Assembly (NCBI RefSeq): GCF_932526225.1
Contig: NC_064040.1
Coordinates: 5,143,681-5,207,680 of the forward strand
Direction: 5' to 3'
Length of the DNA stretch: 64,000 bases
From: Nematostella vectensis
Taxonomy: Eukaryota > Cnidaria > Anthozoa > Actiniaria > Edwardsiidae
Below the pieces are notes generated by a model. The model was not told the DNA's origin, ran no database searches, and saw only the letters and a list, made by a program, of their open reading frames with translations. Both the position numbers and the translations under genes were made by a program. Every line of letters starts with the position of its first letter. Position 1 is the stretch's first letter. This document shows positions 10,837 to 23,225 of this stretch, one piece after another.

Positions 10837-13800
10837 ATGGCTGGACGCACAATGCCTCCATTAGTGTGGATTCTGCTGGTGGTTTTATGGAGTGTAACTG
10901 ATGCAAGACCACGAGAATATCGACAGACTAGTGAGTTTTGTATTCAATTTAATCACGTATATTGTATCAATTAATGTCCAGGGTTAAAGCGCAGTAGCGT
11001 CGTCAGGTCGTTGATGGGGAATTATTGCGGTTGGCTTACTTTACAGGGTTATTCCACATTACTTAGCAATAAATACTGTTTAATCGCGTTTTCTCTTGCA
11101 ATAATCTTCAAGGTATTTCCTGCCCTCTAATGGAAGTATATACAGAACAAGGCTTCTACTTCTACAGAGGAAGACATTGATAATATATAGTTCTTCACTC
11201 CACTTTTTTACCGCCCGAAGCAAAAAAAGAGAATATCAATTTTCATCTATTGTCATTTGTTATCTATGCTTCGTTCATTATTCAAGGATGGAAAAGAGCT
11301 TCAAACCTAAATTGAGTCTTAAATCAATATCAGACCTCTGCGAATATATACTGTTGGGCTCGGTTTCTCGCTAAGATGACCTCTGCTCCCGGGCACACTT
11401 TGCTGTCCTATTTTTCCTTGCGCAAAAATTCGATTTAAGGAAAACGAGTATATTGATTAAGTATTCATTCAATCAAAAGGTTTATGTCTTCAAGTGATAA
11501 GAGAGCTAAAAGCAAAATTGCGTAGAGGACCATATTCTTTGGACCTATATCTGATTAACCTAAAAAGGTTTTCCTATATAGTGCCTTTGTGTGTTTTGCC
11601 CCGGGAATACCACAATCGCCTACGCTGTCAGATGCACTTTTTAAATTTGAATCCCTTTTTGCATAAAAGATACTCAATTCCTCTTGCCAAAACACCCTCT
11701 GCAAGCCCTCAATTTTATTACTTGAACACTTTTAACTACATCCTACTTTAAAGAGCTTTCAATTCATCGCGTCTTCATTAGATGGGAGATCGAAGTCTTT
11801 TTAATTTTTTTTTTTCAAAAAGGAACCTATCAAAGCAAGTATTTGACGCATCATCTAAAAGCTACGCCAAACGGTCTGATTAGCTGATTTCTGTTCTCTT
11901 TATTGTATCTAAAAACAGCCGTTGGCCAAAATGAGCGCGAGCATTGAAAGATAACATTTCATTTCATTACGCGCAAAAAAGACAGCGTATAGAATTTATT
12001 TGTAGACTGTGGTTTGTTTTTAAAGAAAACACCAGAGTATATATCGGCGTATACGTTACAGCGATATATTCTAGACCCTTCGTTAATTGACATGACCTAA
12101 TGTAGATTATTAATCACACCACAAAGCGTGCGTTTTACTTTGCGCCTCAAACGGAAGTACTGTATTACAAGTATTGCTTTATTGTCCAAAGATTATCTTG
12201 GGGAAACTTACCTTATTCTTTTTTAGCCGCTTTTTTTCTTCCGAGTGTTGTGAGCAAATTCCGTTTAGCAGATTCTATTTACGCGAGTTTGCCTTTCAAG
12301 GTGTTTTACCGTCCGTTTAGTAGGGTCTATTTACTCGAGTTTCCCTTTCCAAAGGTTTTGTGGGCTTCGTCTGCTGGCAGTATCCACTTAGGGGAGTTTG
12401 CCTTTGCAATAGTCTCAATGCGCGCCGTCCGCTAAGTAGGGTTTATATACGCGAGTTTACCTTTCCAAAGATTTGGTGGACATCATCTACTATCAGTATC
12501 TGCTTAGGCGAGTTTGCCTTCGCAATAGCCTCAATGCGCGCCGTCCACTTAGTGGGGTCGATTTAGGCGAGTTTGCCTTTGCGATAGCCTCAATGCGCGC
12601 CGTCAACTTAGTGGGGTCGATTTAGGCGAGTTTGCCTTTGCAATAGCCTCAATGCGCGCCGTCCACTTAGTGGGGTCGATTTAGGCGAGTTTGCCTTCGC
12701 AATAGCCTCAATGCGCGCCGTCCACTTAGTGGGGTCGATATAGGCGAGTTTGCCTTCGCAATAGTCTCAATGCGCGCCGTCCACTTAGAGGGGTCGATTT
12801 AGGCGAGTTTGCCTTCGCAATAGCCTCAATGCGCGCCGTCCACTTAGAGGGGTCGATATAGGCGAGTTTGCCTTTGCAATAGCCTTGATGCGCGCCGTCC
12901 GCTAAGTAGGGTTTATATACGCGAGTTTACCTTTCCAAAGATTTGGTGGACATCATCTACTATCAGTATCTGCTTAGGCGAGTTTGCCTTCGCAATAGCC
13001 TCAATGCGCGCCGTCCACTTAGAGGGGTCGATATAGGCGAGTTTGCCTTTGCAATAGTCTCAATGCGCGCCGTCCACTTAGAGGGGTCGATATAGGCGAG
13101 TTTGCCTTTGCAATAGCCTTGATGCGCGCCGTCCACTTAGTGGGGTCGATTTAGGCGAGTTTGCCTTTGCAATAGTCTCAATGCGCGCCGTCCGCTAAGT
13201 AGGGTTTATATACGCGAGTTTACCTTTCCAAAGATTTGGTGGACATCATCTACTATCAGTATCTGCATAGGCGAGTTTGCCTTCGCAATAGCCTCAATGC
13301 GCGCCGTCCACTTAGTGGGGTCGATATAGGCGAGTTTGCCTTTGCGATAGCCTCAATGCGCGCCGTCAACTTAGTGGGGTCGATTTAGGCGAGTTTGCCT
13401 TTGCAATAGTCTCAATGCGCGCCGTCCACTTAGTGGGGTCGATATAGGCGAGTTTGCCTTTGCGATAGCCTCAATGCGCGCCGTCAACTTAGTGGGGTCG
13501 ATTTAGGCGAGTTTGCCTTTGCAATAGTCTCAATGCGCGCCGTCCACTTAGTGGGGTCGATTTAGGCGAGTTTGCCTTTGCGATAGCCTCAATGCGCGCC
13601 GTCCACTTAGAGGGGTCGATATAGGCGAGTTTGCCTTTGCAATAGCCTTGATGCGCGCCGTCCACTTAGTGGGGTCGATTTAGGCGAGTTTGCCTTTGCA
13701 ATAGCCTCAATGCGCGCCGTCCACTTAGTGGGGTCGAATTAGGCGAGTTTGCCTTTGCAATAGTCTCAATGCGCGCCGTCAACTTAGTGGGGTCGATTTA

Positions 13801-16800
13801 GGCGAGTTTGCCTTTGTAATAGCCTCAATGCGCGCCGTCCACTTAGTGGGGTCGATTTAGGCGAGTTTGCCTTTGCAATAGTCTCAATGCGCGCCGTCAA
13901 CTTAAAGGGGTAGAATTAGGCGAGTTTGCCTTTGCAATAGTCTTAATGCGCGCCGTCCACTTAGTGGGGTCGATTTAGGCGAGTTTGCCTTTGCAATAGT
14001 CTCAATGCGCGCCGTCCACTTAGAGGAGTCGATTCAGGCGAGTTTGCCTTTGCAATAATCGCAATGCGCGCCGTCCACTTAGTGGGGTCGATTTAGGCGA
14101 GTTTGCCTTTGCAATAGTCTCAATGCGCGCCGTCCACTTAGAGGGGTCGATTTAGGCGAGTTTGCCTTTTCAATAGCCTCAATGCGGGCCGTCCACATAG
14201 TGGGGTCGATATAGGCGAGTTTGCCTTTGCAATAGCCTCAATGCGCGCCGTCCACTTAGTGGGGCCGATTTAGGCTAGTTTGCCTTTGAAATAGTCTCAA
14301 TGCGCGCCGTCCACTTAGAGGGGTCGATTTAGGCGAGTTTGCCTTTGCAATAGTCTCAATGCGCGCCGTCCACTTAGTGGGGCCGATTTAGGCTAGTTTG
14401 CCTTTGAAATAGTCTCAATGCGCGCCGTCCACTTAGTGGGGTCGATTTAGGCGAGTTTGCCTTTGCAATAGTCTCAATGCGCGCCGTCCACTTAGAGGGG
14501 TCCATATAGGCGAGTTTGCCTTTGCGATAGTCTCAATGCGCGCCGTCCACTTAGAGGGGTCCATATAGGCGAGTTTGCCTTTGCAATAGTCTCAATGCGC
14601 GCCGTCCACTTAGAAGGGGTCGATTTAGGCGAGTTTGCCTTTGCAACAGCCTCAATGCGCGCCGTCCACTTAGTGGGGTCGATTTAGGCGAGTTTGCCTT
14701 TGCAATAGCCTCAATGCGCGCCGTCCACTTAGTGGGGTCGATATAGGCGAGTTTGCCTTTGCAATAGCCTCAATGCGCGCCGTCCACTTAGTGGGGTCGA
14801 TTTAGGCGAGTTTGCCTTTGCAATAGCCTCAATGCGCGCCGTCCACTTAGTGGGGTCGATTTAGGCGAGTTTGCCTTTGCAATAGCCTCAATGCGCGCCG
14901 TCAACTTAGTGGGGTCGATATAGGCGAGTTTGCCTTTGCAATAGCCTCAATGCGCGCCGTCCACTTAGAAGGGGTCGATTTAGGCGAGTTTGCCTTTGCA
15001 ATAGCCTCAATGCGCGCCGTCCACTTAGTGGGGTCGATATAGGCGAGTTTGCCTTTGCAATAGCCTTAATGCGCGCCGTCCACTCAGTGGGGTCGATTTA
15101 GGCGAATTTGCCTTTGCAATAGCCTCAATGCGCGCCGTCCACTTAGTGGGGCCGATGTAGGCGAGTTTGCCTTTGCAATAGTCTCAATGCGCGCCGTCCA
15201 CTTAGAGGGGTCGTTTTAGGCGAGTTTGCCTTTAAAATAGTCTCAATGCGCGCTGTCGGGTTTCATGGGCGCCGTCCGTTTAACAGGTTCTATTAACGTG
15301 ATATGTGCTTTACCGAGTGTTTGTGGCTTATTCTGCTTAGCAGGCTCTATTAATATGGGTGTACCTCTCCAAATGGGAGAGTCTTCTTAGCAGGCTATAT
15401 TTATGCGGGTGTGCCTCTCCAAATGCGAGAGTCTGCTTAGCAGGCTCTATTAATATGGGTGTGCCTCTCCAAATGCGAGAGTCTTCTTAGCAGGCTCTAT
15501 TTATGCGGGTGTGCCTCTCGAAATGCGAGAGTCTGCTTAGCAGGCTCTATTAATATGGGTGTGCCTCTCCAAATGGGAGAGTCTGCTTAGCAGGCTCTAT
15601 TAATATGGGTGTGCCTCTCCAAATGCGAGAGTCTGCTTAGCAGGCTCTATTAATATGGGTGTGCCTCTCCAAATGCGAGAGTCTTCTTAGCAGGCTCTAT
15701 TTATGCGGGTGTGCCTCTCCAAATGGGAGAGTCTGCTTAGCAAGGTCTACTAAGGCGAGAATGCTTTTTCCAATGTTTGAAAATGGCACAGAACGGATAA
15801 GGCTTCGAAGATGTAAGATACTGTACCGTGCGTGTGTGAAAATTAACAAGCAAGAAAGGAAGTAACGCAAAGGTCCTTTTTCCCCGTCTAGGGCATAAGG
15901 GTATAAAATGTCGACCACCTGCAACCCTTAGCGGTTGTTAAAGGATTCTGCTATCTCTTTAAAACACCAAATTTGCTATCTCTTACGGGTGAAAATTTCT
16001 GTTGCCCACATCCAAAGTGCTATCCCTTAGGGGTTAAAATTAATTTTGCCGACGATCACCCCTGTCTGTTTTTATCGGAGTCCCCCCCGGCTTTAACATG
16101 AGTGTACGTTTTTCGAGGGTTTGAAAAGGTGTATAGCCTGCTTATAGCAGCCTCTCGGTATCACGATAAATCGTCAAATATTTCACTTTCGCTTTCGCCT
16201 CTGCGATTTTCAGTGGATCCTTTACCATGTATTAAGTCGTTGTTTGCATTCATAATATTATTCTTAGAGGATCTTTTGAAAATGTTCCTGTTTCCTGTTT
16301 TACGAAACATTGTTGAGTATGTTGATGCCGAGGCTTAAAAGGCGCCCACTTTGATGACGCTTTTTACTATTTTCCAAGGTGGCTGCCCCAGAGGAGTGGT
16401 CCTTAACAGCCCAGGTACAATAGCAAGTCCTAATTACCCAGGAACGTATCCGGACAATTCGTCATGCACCTGGGTAATTAAGGCCCCAAGGGACCACACC
16501 GTCACTCTACGATTCGGGAGCATGTTCAACATTATGTCCGTTCCCACGTGCGGTAAGGACGGCTGCCAGTGTGATTATCTGGAACTTTTCTCATCCAATA
16601 ATACAGTTCAAAGATTCTGTGACTTCAGGAATGACCCTCCTCGGGTGATAGATACGAACGATCGAGAAGTGAAGCTCGTATTCAAGTCGGATGCCGACGA
16701 AGGCGGGAAAGGATTCTCATTAAGTTACGAGTTCGCCCCGATGGAGTCCGATGAACCTAAATCTACACCAGCAGAATTTACCGCTCAAGTGGCCACCCCA

Positions 16801-17160
16801 GAAGAATACACCAATAATGTAGAAGCTCAAATTAAAGACGGCAAACCGAAAACAGCGCGACAAGAGACCGAGGAACCGATAAACGAGTCGGGCACGGAAG
16901 CGCCCGACGATAACCCGAGAACTGGCGATCCCTCTCGACCGTATTTGTTGTACGATAATGGCACAAGGGTGCTGCATCAGAAGGGAGGGGAGGGTAAGGA
17001 AGAAGAAGAAAAGGATCCTCCGGACGAGATCGTGCTCGGACCGGCTATTCCTATCATCTTGATCTTCCTAGGAGTGGTCGGGTCTATCGCTTGGTGGAAC
17101 TTCCGCTCTGATAAGAAGGAGAGAATGAGGTACAGTAGGATAGATGCCGATAGATGTTAA
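10837..17160 (+). CDS. Signal peptide-CUB-acidic stalk-single-pass membrane protein, 2 exons
   Basis: Exon 1 (10837-10930) encodes a signal peptide, MAGRTMPPLVWILLVVLWSV. Exon 2 (16379-17160) joins in phase 1 and completes 291 residues. A CUB domain occupies about residues 34-152, opening GCPRGVVLNSPGTIASPNYP and carrying the expected cysteines (GC, SSC, PTC..GCQCDY, RFC) and the D-Y-L-E-L strand. A Pro/Glu/Thr-rich stalk of about 95 residues follows, with NES and NGT glycosylation sequons. A membrane segment, about 249-271, runs from IVLGPAIPIILIF to AWW, then a basic 20-residue tail. So it is a type I cell-surface protein with one extracellular CUB module; ligand unknown. NETO or neuropilin proteins share CUB but are larger, so no symbol is given. 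AATAAA at 17193 gives a likely polyadenylation signal. The donor is a consensus GTGAGT; the intron is mainly minisatellite. Confidence 0.86.
12420..15255. repeat. 59-bp minisatellite, about 47 copies, in the CUB gene intron
   Basis: Unit of 59 bases containing TTAGGCGAGTTTGCCTTTGC, AATAGCCTCAATGCGCGCC and GTCCACTTAGTGGGGTCGAT. Copies vary at a few positions (TAG or TCT before CAATG; GTGG or GAGG). A divergent longer block containing GGTTTATATACGCGAG and GGACATCATCTACTATCAG recurs near 12430, 12900 and 13190, so there is a higher-order structure. Diverged precursor copies extend left to about 12240. Confidence 0.95.
15330..15745. repeat. 50-bp minisatellite, about 8 copies
   Basis: Unit of 50 bases: GTCTGCTTAGCAGGCTCTAT, TAATATGGGTGTGCCTCTCC, AAATGCGAGA. 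Two sub-variants (TAATATGGG and TTATGCGGG) are interspersed. The core CTTAG-AGGCTCTATTTATGCG resembles the diverged leftmost copies of the neighbouring 59-bp array, suggesting a common origin. Confidence 0.93.
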
Positions 17161-17825
17161 TGACTTATTACATGAAATGTTCGCTGTGTAAAAATAAAAT
17201 AATAGTTTTAAAAATTTGATAGCGCGCACGTCACGTATAAAGTATAGTTTCCGCATTGGCGCATGGGGCAAAACTACAACCTTGAATGATATAAAAGAAA
17301 TAACTATTATTTTGATACTGAATTTCGCGAAATCTGAGCAACGCGAAAATTCCAAGACATGGAGCAACCAGGGAGCCTAAACACTGCGTAAACGCCTGCA
17401 TTGCATGCTGGGAGCCTTTTGGGAACCCTTTAGATGATGACATGCAGACGGACAACGAATAGATACGCTCTTCTGCTTGAATAACACATTCAGTCTTCCT
17501 GGACTTGGCCATGAAAGCCACTCTCCTCTTCAATGCATGTTGCTCATGGTTGTTATTAGTAGAACTGGCTTCTTTGTTTTTCGTCAGGTATGAAGAAATC
17601 TCCATGCGAGGAAGGCCAATGAAAAAGAAAAAGAAAGGCAAGAAAAACCTTAGAGAAATACGGTAAGCGCCGATTAGGGTGTGTGTTTACGATAAACACG
17701 GATATCTTATCGTGTTAAAACTTTCGCACACTTGCTTTACCCTTTGTTGCCCGTTATGTTTTACAGAATTGAAAGCTCAATATCATAATTTTAATTTCCC
17801 CAGCACTAACAACCTTTATAACGAA

Positions 17826-20800
17826 ATGGCGCGAACCTGGCGAGACCAGACGCAGCAAACACCTGTAGCCAAGTGGGTATTATCAAAAAGGAGCTTCTAA
17901 ATACTATCGAACGATTAGTACAAAGAACAGGTAGTGAGAATTTAAATACACATTCGTCACGCATGGACTTTCGCGTACTCTCCAAACAATGAACGTGTAA
18001 GTACTATTGAGTTAGGGGCCGTCCACACTAACACCAATTCAAAAGTATATTGATTCGCGTCCACACTATCGTTTTCGCATCGTGTTCGCCTGGATCCAGC
18101 CGTCCACACTAACACGGATTCAAACGTTTGAAAACGCTGAAAGGTACAGAGTAACGTTATTTTTATGATATGCGCATGCTCAAAGCAGCGCGCGCCCGCG
18201 ATATGACGCCAGCGTTTTCATGATACGGATTCGACCGTCCACACTACGGACCAAAGTATAAGGATTCATTTCGATTCACTTTCGACAGCGTTTTTAAAAG
18301 TATTCGGATTCTCTGGATCCAGCGTGCGTGTTAGTGTGGACGGAAGGCCTAAACGTAATCAAAAAGCATACGGATCCAAACAAATCCGTGTTAGTGTGGA
18401 CGACCCCTTACTTATGATCGAATGGAAGCTTCTCAATAGTAATCAATGATTAGAGAAAATGTCGTGACAATTTACATGCCACGCATTGGTGCCCCTTCCC
18501 TCCATCAATGAATGGGGAGCAATATAAACAACAGATAGTTAAGTAACTAGTAAATGCCACTTTTTGATTCGTCGTTAATTTTTCAGGCCATCAACACTGG
18601 AGAGACCGCCAAGAGATAGCTCCCTTGCAGGAAGACTCCTTGAGTTGGCCGAACGGTAAGCTGCTGACCGAGCAACCGATGAGGCATGTGTAGACCCAAC
18701 CGGCTAACGGTGTTTACAGCTTGTTGCCACCCAATTCAGATCATGGGACGCTAAGAGATCACGTGACCTTTTGGGTGGCAAATTCAAGCCAAAATAAACA
18801 CGGAAATGTCTGGTCCTGTCATGCCACCTCTGTGCTCAAGCAAATAGCGTGACAGAGATTAGGACGACTGCATTTGGTGACTATTTCTTGCGCAAAGTGC
18901 TGACAAAAAGCAAATGTATTCCATAAGTTCAAAAAGGGAAGCCCCTGATTAATCAGGTTTTGTTGTACTACCACAGACCTATGGCAATGCTGACACCAAA
19001 ATCCTCGCGTCCTTCATCAATGGTCGCAACCGCTGAGCAACAGGTTCCTCTAGTTATCATGAGAGAGAAGAAAGGTTCCAGGCCCGCCTCAGCCAGAATG
19101 AGCGGCTCGCACCTGGGTCCAACTGGCCGACCTCAATCTAGACCGGCCTCTATGTTACTCCGAGACGCTTTGAATATGATCTTTGGGACCCAAGAACAGG
19201 CAGCGGCAGTGGCGGCCCTAAGGTAAGGCCCTGGTTTACTGGCTCAGCCCTATTCCTGACCACCTGTTCGAGTTTCAAGGTGTTGGCCGTGAAAGTCTGG
19301 GTAGAGCAAACGTCACATCAATAGCCACAGGGAACCCGAAAGAAGATGATCAATATTTTACTTTGATGTTTTTTTTTTCTTCCATACATAGAGATCAGGG
19401 TGGCACACCGGACTCCAAGCGATCGTCAAACCGAATTTCATACTGCGAGCGCATCGCCGAACAACAGGAAGACGAGAAAGAGGAGGGGGAGCAAACCGCC
19501 TTACTTGAGCCCGAGTGAGCTTGCCTTCACACATATCCATACGTACTCTATAGTAATAGAACTAGAAGAGGGTGAAAACACATCCTTACTAAGCACGTAT
19601 CGCATTTATACGTACTTTGTAGGTACAGAACTAGAAGGATGAGAGCAAAGATTAACCTTTACTAAGCACGCGTCCTCTCGTATACGCCTATGGCCAAGGT
19701 TGCACTCGGAGAATCTGTGTCGTAGCCCGTAGTGCTTCATGGGTATCACATAAATAATAAAATAAGCGTTCATAAAAACATAAAAGTTTAGAAAAAGCAA
19801 AATAAAAAAGCATTCTTGTTGATGTACCACTAAACGTTCACACGGCGTTCAGAAACCAGGATTCAGCCATTTATACGTTACCCATCAACCACTGCAGATT
19901 ACGATACATTTATTGAAATAGGTGTATACGTACTACATAGTTACAGGACTAGAAGAGGGTGGAAAGAAATCCAACATGTTTTGTTAAGAGAAACGTAGAG
20001 TCCAAAGTTTCACCGGTTCAAACTGCACACACGGCGAAATTGTCGAGCATGTATTAAATAATATTTGATATTAATATATTATATCCAAAAGAAGTTGCGT
20101 AAAAAGCCAAGCGCACTGTTGTGACCGAACATTTATTTTATTCTAATAGACACAATCAACGACAAAATGTATGCACTGTTCATGAATGATTAGCAGTATT
20201 TTACTCCAACAGACCACAAGCGCTTCCATCGATAATGATCAGTCAACCGAGCGTGACCCCGACACACGGCACCACGCCATCTACACCGTGAGAAACAATC
20301 CATTTCTAATGTTCTACTTCTAATGTCTAATGAAAAAAAATAATAATAATAAACTGCATCAATCATTTCACCCATAGGATCGGGAAAACGATATGGTTCG
20401 TGTTCCTTTCTTGCAGGAAAATTCCACCACCTGTTAAACCGAAACCAAAACGACAAAAACCCGCACCTAAACCGGACGTGACGTCAGAAAAGACATCAGC
20501 TAATAAACCGGAAGTGACGACTGAACCTGAGGTCCAGCACAAAGCGCATGGGCATGAGACACCGGTGCACGAGCCGGAAGTGACGATAGCGGAAGTGCAT
20601 CATGACGAATCGGAGGCGTTCGACTTTGCGGCACTAGAAGCGATGGACGACGAGGAAGAGAAGAAACAGCCGCCGCACGATCCCGAGGAGGGGAGGCCGA
20701 TCTCGTTCGAGAGCAAGCTGGTCGGCATGCTGGAGCAGCTACAGAAGGAGGGGGAGGAGCTTGAGAAGGCAGAGAGGGAGATGGAGAAGGATGCCGAGGG

Positions 20801-23052
20801 GGCAGAGGCTCCCAAGCAGGCGGAGTCACCCGAGTGAGTACAAGAATGACTGTCAAGGGGTGTAAAGAGCATCCTTAGCAGCATCCTAGCCTTAGGCGTT
20901 CTTGTTTGGTTTCCTGTGCTTGGAGATGAACCGTGAGACAACGTTGGGTCTTGGACGAACCCACCCGTCGCATCTCTTACCAACTACAGGAAACCAGCTA
21001 ATAAACCCGAGAAAGAAGACCTGGGACAAGGCAGACTTAAGTGTTATTTTAGTAACCTAACGCAAAAAGAAGAAAATTATGCGTGATAAACAGAATGCCC
21101 ATCCAGGTTAATCAAATCATAAAGATGATCAAATTAAATCTGGCAGCTCAATACGTTTCATGTAACATAAGTTTTTCTTTCAGAGTTAAAGAGCTTCGTA
21201 CTCCCCAGCCTACCCCCGTCGCTGACACTCCCTCTCCCGGTGGGGGTCGATTGTAAGTGTCTGGTTCTGACCAAGATCTTCAAACACCTTTATTTACGTT
21301 GTTATAGACTCAAACTGGCTCTACCTATGGTGTTTTTCTCATGACGAGCAGGAAACAAACGTCGCTGAAGGGTCTGAATGCGATATATTAGAACATTGCT
21401 TTGCCAAATGGAGACCTTTTTACACAATACCCTACCTCTTTTCTAATAAGTTACAGCTAGACCTTCTTGCAGTCCTTCTATTAGAAAAGGAGTCTGAATT
21501 TTCAGGACGTATACACAGTGACGAAGGACTGATTTGGCCCTTTGTCAGCATTAAAGATATCAAATCTCCATATTGAGCCAATAAGGAAGGCAATTATATA
21601 AGTTTGAACTTTCGTGTATGCATGCCATGTGGAAGGCGCATGTGTGTGTGATTTATACCTGCGGTGTTTTACAAATGTCGTGTTAGAGTCAATCAATGTT
21701 AAGGCTGATTTCATTTAATCGGTACGATCAGGGCCGGAGCTTCGAAGCGGATAAACCTATTCTTCTCTAATAGGCTGGTATGTGGCTGCTTTTTTTAGAT
21801 GGATATCATAATAAAAACTTCAAAAAAAAAAAGTTATTGACGAGTCAAGCCAAGGAGAGTGTAATTTGGGAACATCGCAGCAGAGTGAAAACGCGGCTTC
21901 TATTGAGTACAGTATTATTTGGACTTTAAATGTAGAGCCTCCCCTCCCTCCCAACCCAACTCCAGCCTAAAGGCCTACTTCTGATTTTTGCACAAAAAAA
22001 AAATAAATAAAAATAAATAATAATCAATGATTCCGCTATAGTGCATCGTCTTCGATCGTACTGATTATGTGGAAACCAGGCTTTAGTAATAAGAATGGGG
22101 CATGGAGTGCACGTCTAAATGTGAACGAAACAACTCGTCTTCGATCGTACTGATTATATGGAAACCAGGCTTTAGTAATAAGCATAGGGCATGGAGTGCA
22201 CGTCTAAATGTGAACGAAACAACTCGTCTTCGATCGTACTGATTATGTGGAAACCAGGCTTTAGTAATAAGCATAGGGCATGGAGTGCACGTCTAAATGT
22301 GAACGAAACAGCTAACACCTAACACTCACCCCTGCGCACAATATGCATATTTGTTCGCAGGAACTTTCCCGATCTCGAGGAATTTCTACTCAACTTAGAT
22401 AGAGAACTTGAAGAGCATCCAGAGCCGATATATGGCGGTAGTGGTACGTCGCTTGCATTTCTTTCTTACTTTGTACATGGCGTGCATGTGGAGTGGCATG
22501 GCAACGCTGTTATATTAATAATACATATAAATAACATATAGATAATGATAAGTTTCTTCCCAAAATAACAATATTCTACTGTTCTAGCAAAATCTTACAA
22601 CGTATGACTTTGCTGTCGGACTTGGGACAAAAGTTCACCAGTTTTTGTGTTGGTTAAGTAAAGAAAGGTTGAATAGTGCATGAAAGCATGAAGCTGATGC
22701 GCTAGCATGATTGTTATTAATAGTTAGATATGTTAGGAAACGTATAAGGGAGTTGAAACACTTTACAGAATACACCTACAAGCAACTCAAAAGCACTAAA
22801 CACCTGGGAACAATGCTTTCAATGCTGCGGGTACAAAACATACTTTTCCCGCCACAAAATGTAGTTCCCGGATAATCAACCGCGCACTTGAGGACTAGAT
22901 ATGTTGGTCATTCACCATATTTGAGTGAGCTCAAATTTTTACTTGAAACCTGGACTTATGCGGTTTTATGTTTCAACTTCTTTAGATGTTTCTGTCAGTC
23001 TGTTCAGACAATTTGCTAAATTGTACCTTTTTTTACAGGCCGAGACGCGTGA
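17826..23052 (+). CDS. Unrecognised Pro/Ser/Glu-rich protein, 8 exons (9 with a cassette)
   Basis: Exons 17826-17872, 18587-18655, 18977-19222, 19392-19514, 20417-20833, 21184-21252, 22361-22443 and 23039-23052 join in phase to 355 residues. The start ATG has a good context (AACGAAATGG). An open frame continues upstream of it to the acceptor at about 17763, but no phase-compatible coding exon was found, so I start here. Seen: SSRPSSM, a GRPQSRPASMLLRDALNMIF segment (Arg-Pro-Ala-Ser repeats then a short helix), a Lys/Pro stretch PPPVKPKPKRQKPAPKP, Val-Thr-Glu repeats, an acidic helix ending FESKLVGMLEQLQKEGEELE, and a C-terminal NFPDLEEFLLNLDRELEEHP. No signal peptide or membrane segment; likely intracellular and largely disordered with two short helices. 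I cannot name a family. Introns hold inverted-repeat elements and tandem copies. Confidence 0.72.
18015..18407. mobile_element. PIF/Harbinger-like MITE, family A (393 bp)
   Basis: Ends are an inverted repeat, GGGGCCGTCCACACTAACAC at left and GTGTTAGTGTGGACGACCCC at right, flanked by TTA on both sides. A three-base TWA duplication and ends starting with GGG are typical of PIF/Harbinger elements. No transposase frame. It lies in intron 1 of the unrecognised gene; a second member of the family is at 45572-46684. Confidence 0.7.
18744..18782. repeat. Fragment of the CTAAGAGATCACGTGAC repeat family
   Basis: Contains CGCTAAGAGATCACGTGACC followed by TTTTGGGTGGCAAA; the same motif forms both ends of the inverted-repeat element at 23226-23487. 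A TTGCCACCCAA just to the left makes a short hairpin with TTGGGTGGCAA. Confidence 0.5.
19536..19990. repeat. Dispersed direct repeats in intron 4 of the unrecognised gene
   Basis: Three related copies around ATACGTACTCTATAGTAATA, ATACGTACTTTGTAGGTACA and ATACGTACTACATAGTTACA, each followed by a GAACTAGAAGAGGGTG-like block. The first two are adjacent (about 19540 and 19605), the third is near 19928. Confidence 0.65.
20990..21040 (+). CDS. Possible 51-nt in-frame cassette exon
   Basis: Between the exons at 20417-20833 and 21184-21252 lies a segment with an acceptor (CAACTACAG) and a weak donor (GTGTTA). It is 51 bases, so including it keeps phase and adds 17 residues, KPANKPEKEDLGQGRLK. The KPANKPE part echoes SANKPEV in the preceding exon. 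Direct joining of the flanking exons is also in phase, so this would be an optional exon. Confidence 0.4.
22047..22313. repeat. 89-bp tandem repeat, 3 copies
   Basis: Three nearly identical copies beginning CGTCTTCGATCGTACTGATT and containing GGAAACCAGGCTTTAGTAAT and CACGTCTAAATGTGAACG. They sit just upstream of the exon at 22361. Confidence 0.95.
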
Positions 23053-23225
23053 GGAGGGAGAGACCCGCCTTCAGAAGCCGATGGCCATAGCATAGTGGAT
23101 AACTTGGAAAATTCTCTTAGTGAGCTTGAGTGAAACGTTTACGAGCCGAGAAAGATTTTGGGAAAAGATATTCCCAGTTATTTCTAGCCCTGAATCCAAG
23201 AGGGTGTACCCCTGAACTCACAATA

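Noticed and set aside
12420-15255. CRISPR-like regular repeats
   Set aside because: Units abut directly with no unique spacers, and the surroundings are clearly eukaryotic. It is a minisatellite.
17231-17641. 136-codon minus-strand frame between the CUB gene and the next gene
   Set aside because: No family features or splice partners. The plus strand of the same stretch has an acceptor and donor (about 17588-17665) that look like a non-coding first exon of the next gene.
17511-17667. Short plus-strand frame with a signal-peptide-like start and a poly-Lys end
   Set aside because: It crosses a good acceptor (TTTTTCGTCAG) and its join to the next acceptor reads into a stop after a few codons, so it is unlikely to encode a protein.
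20500-20983. Minus-strand frames of 118 and 127 codons
   Set aside because: Shadows of the GC-rich plus-strand exon 20417-20833, which joins its neighbours in phase.
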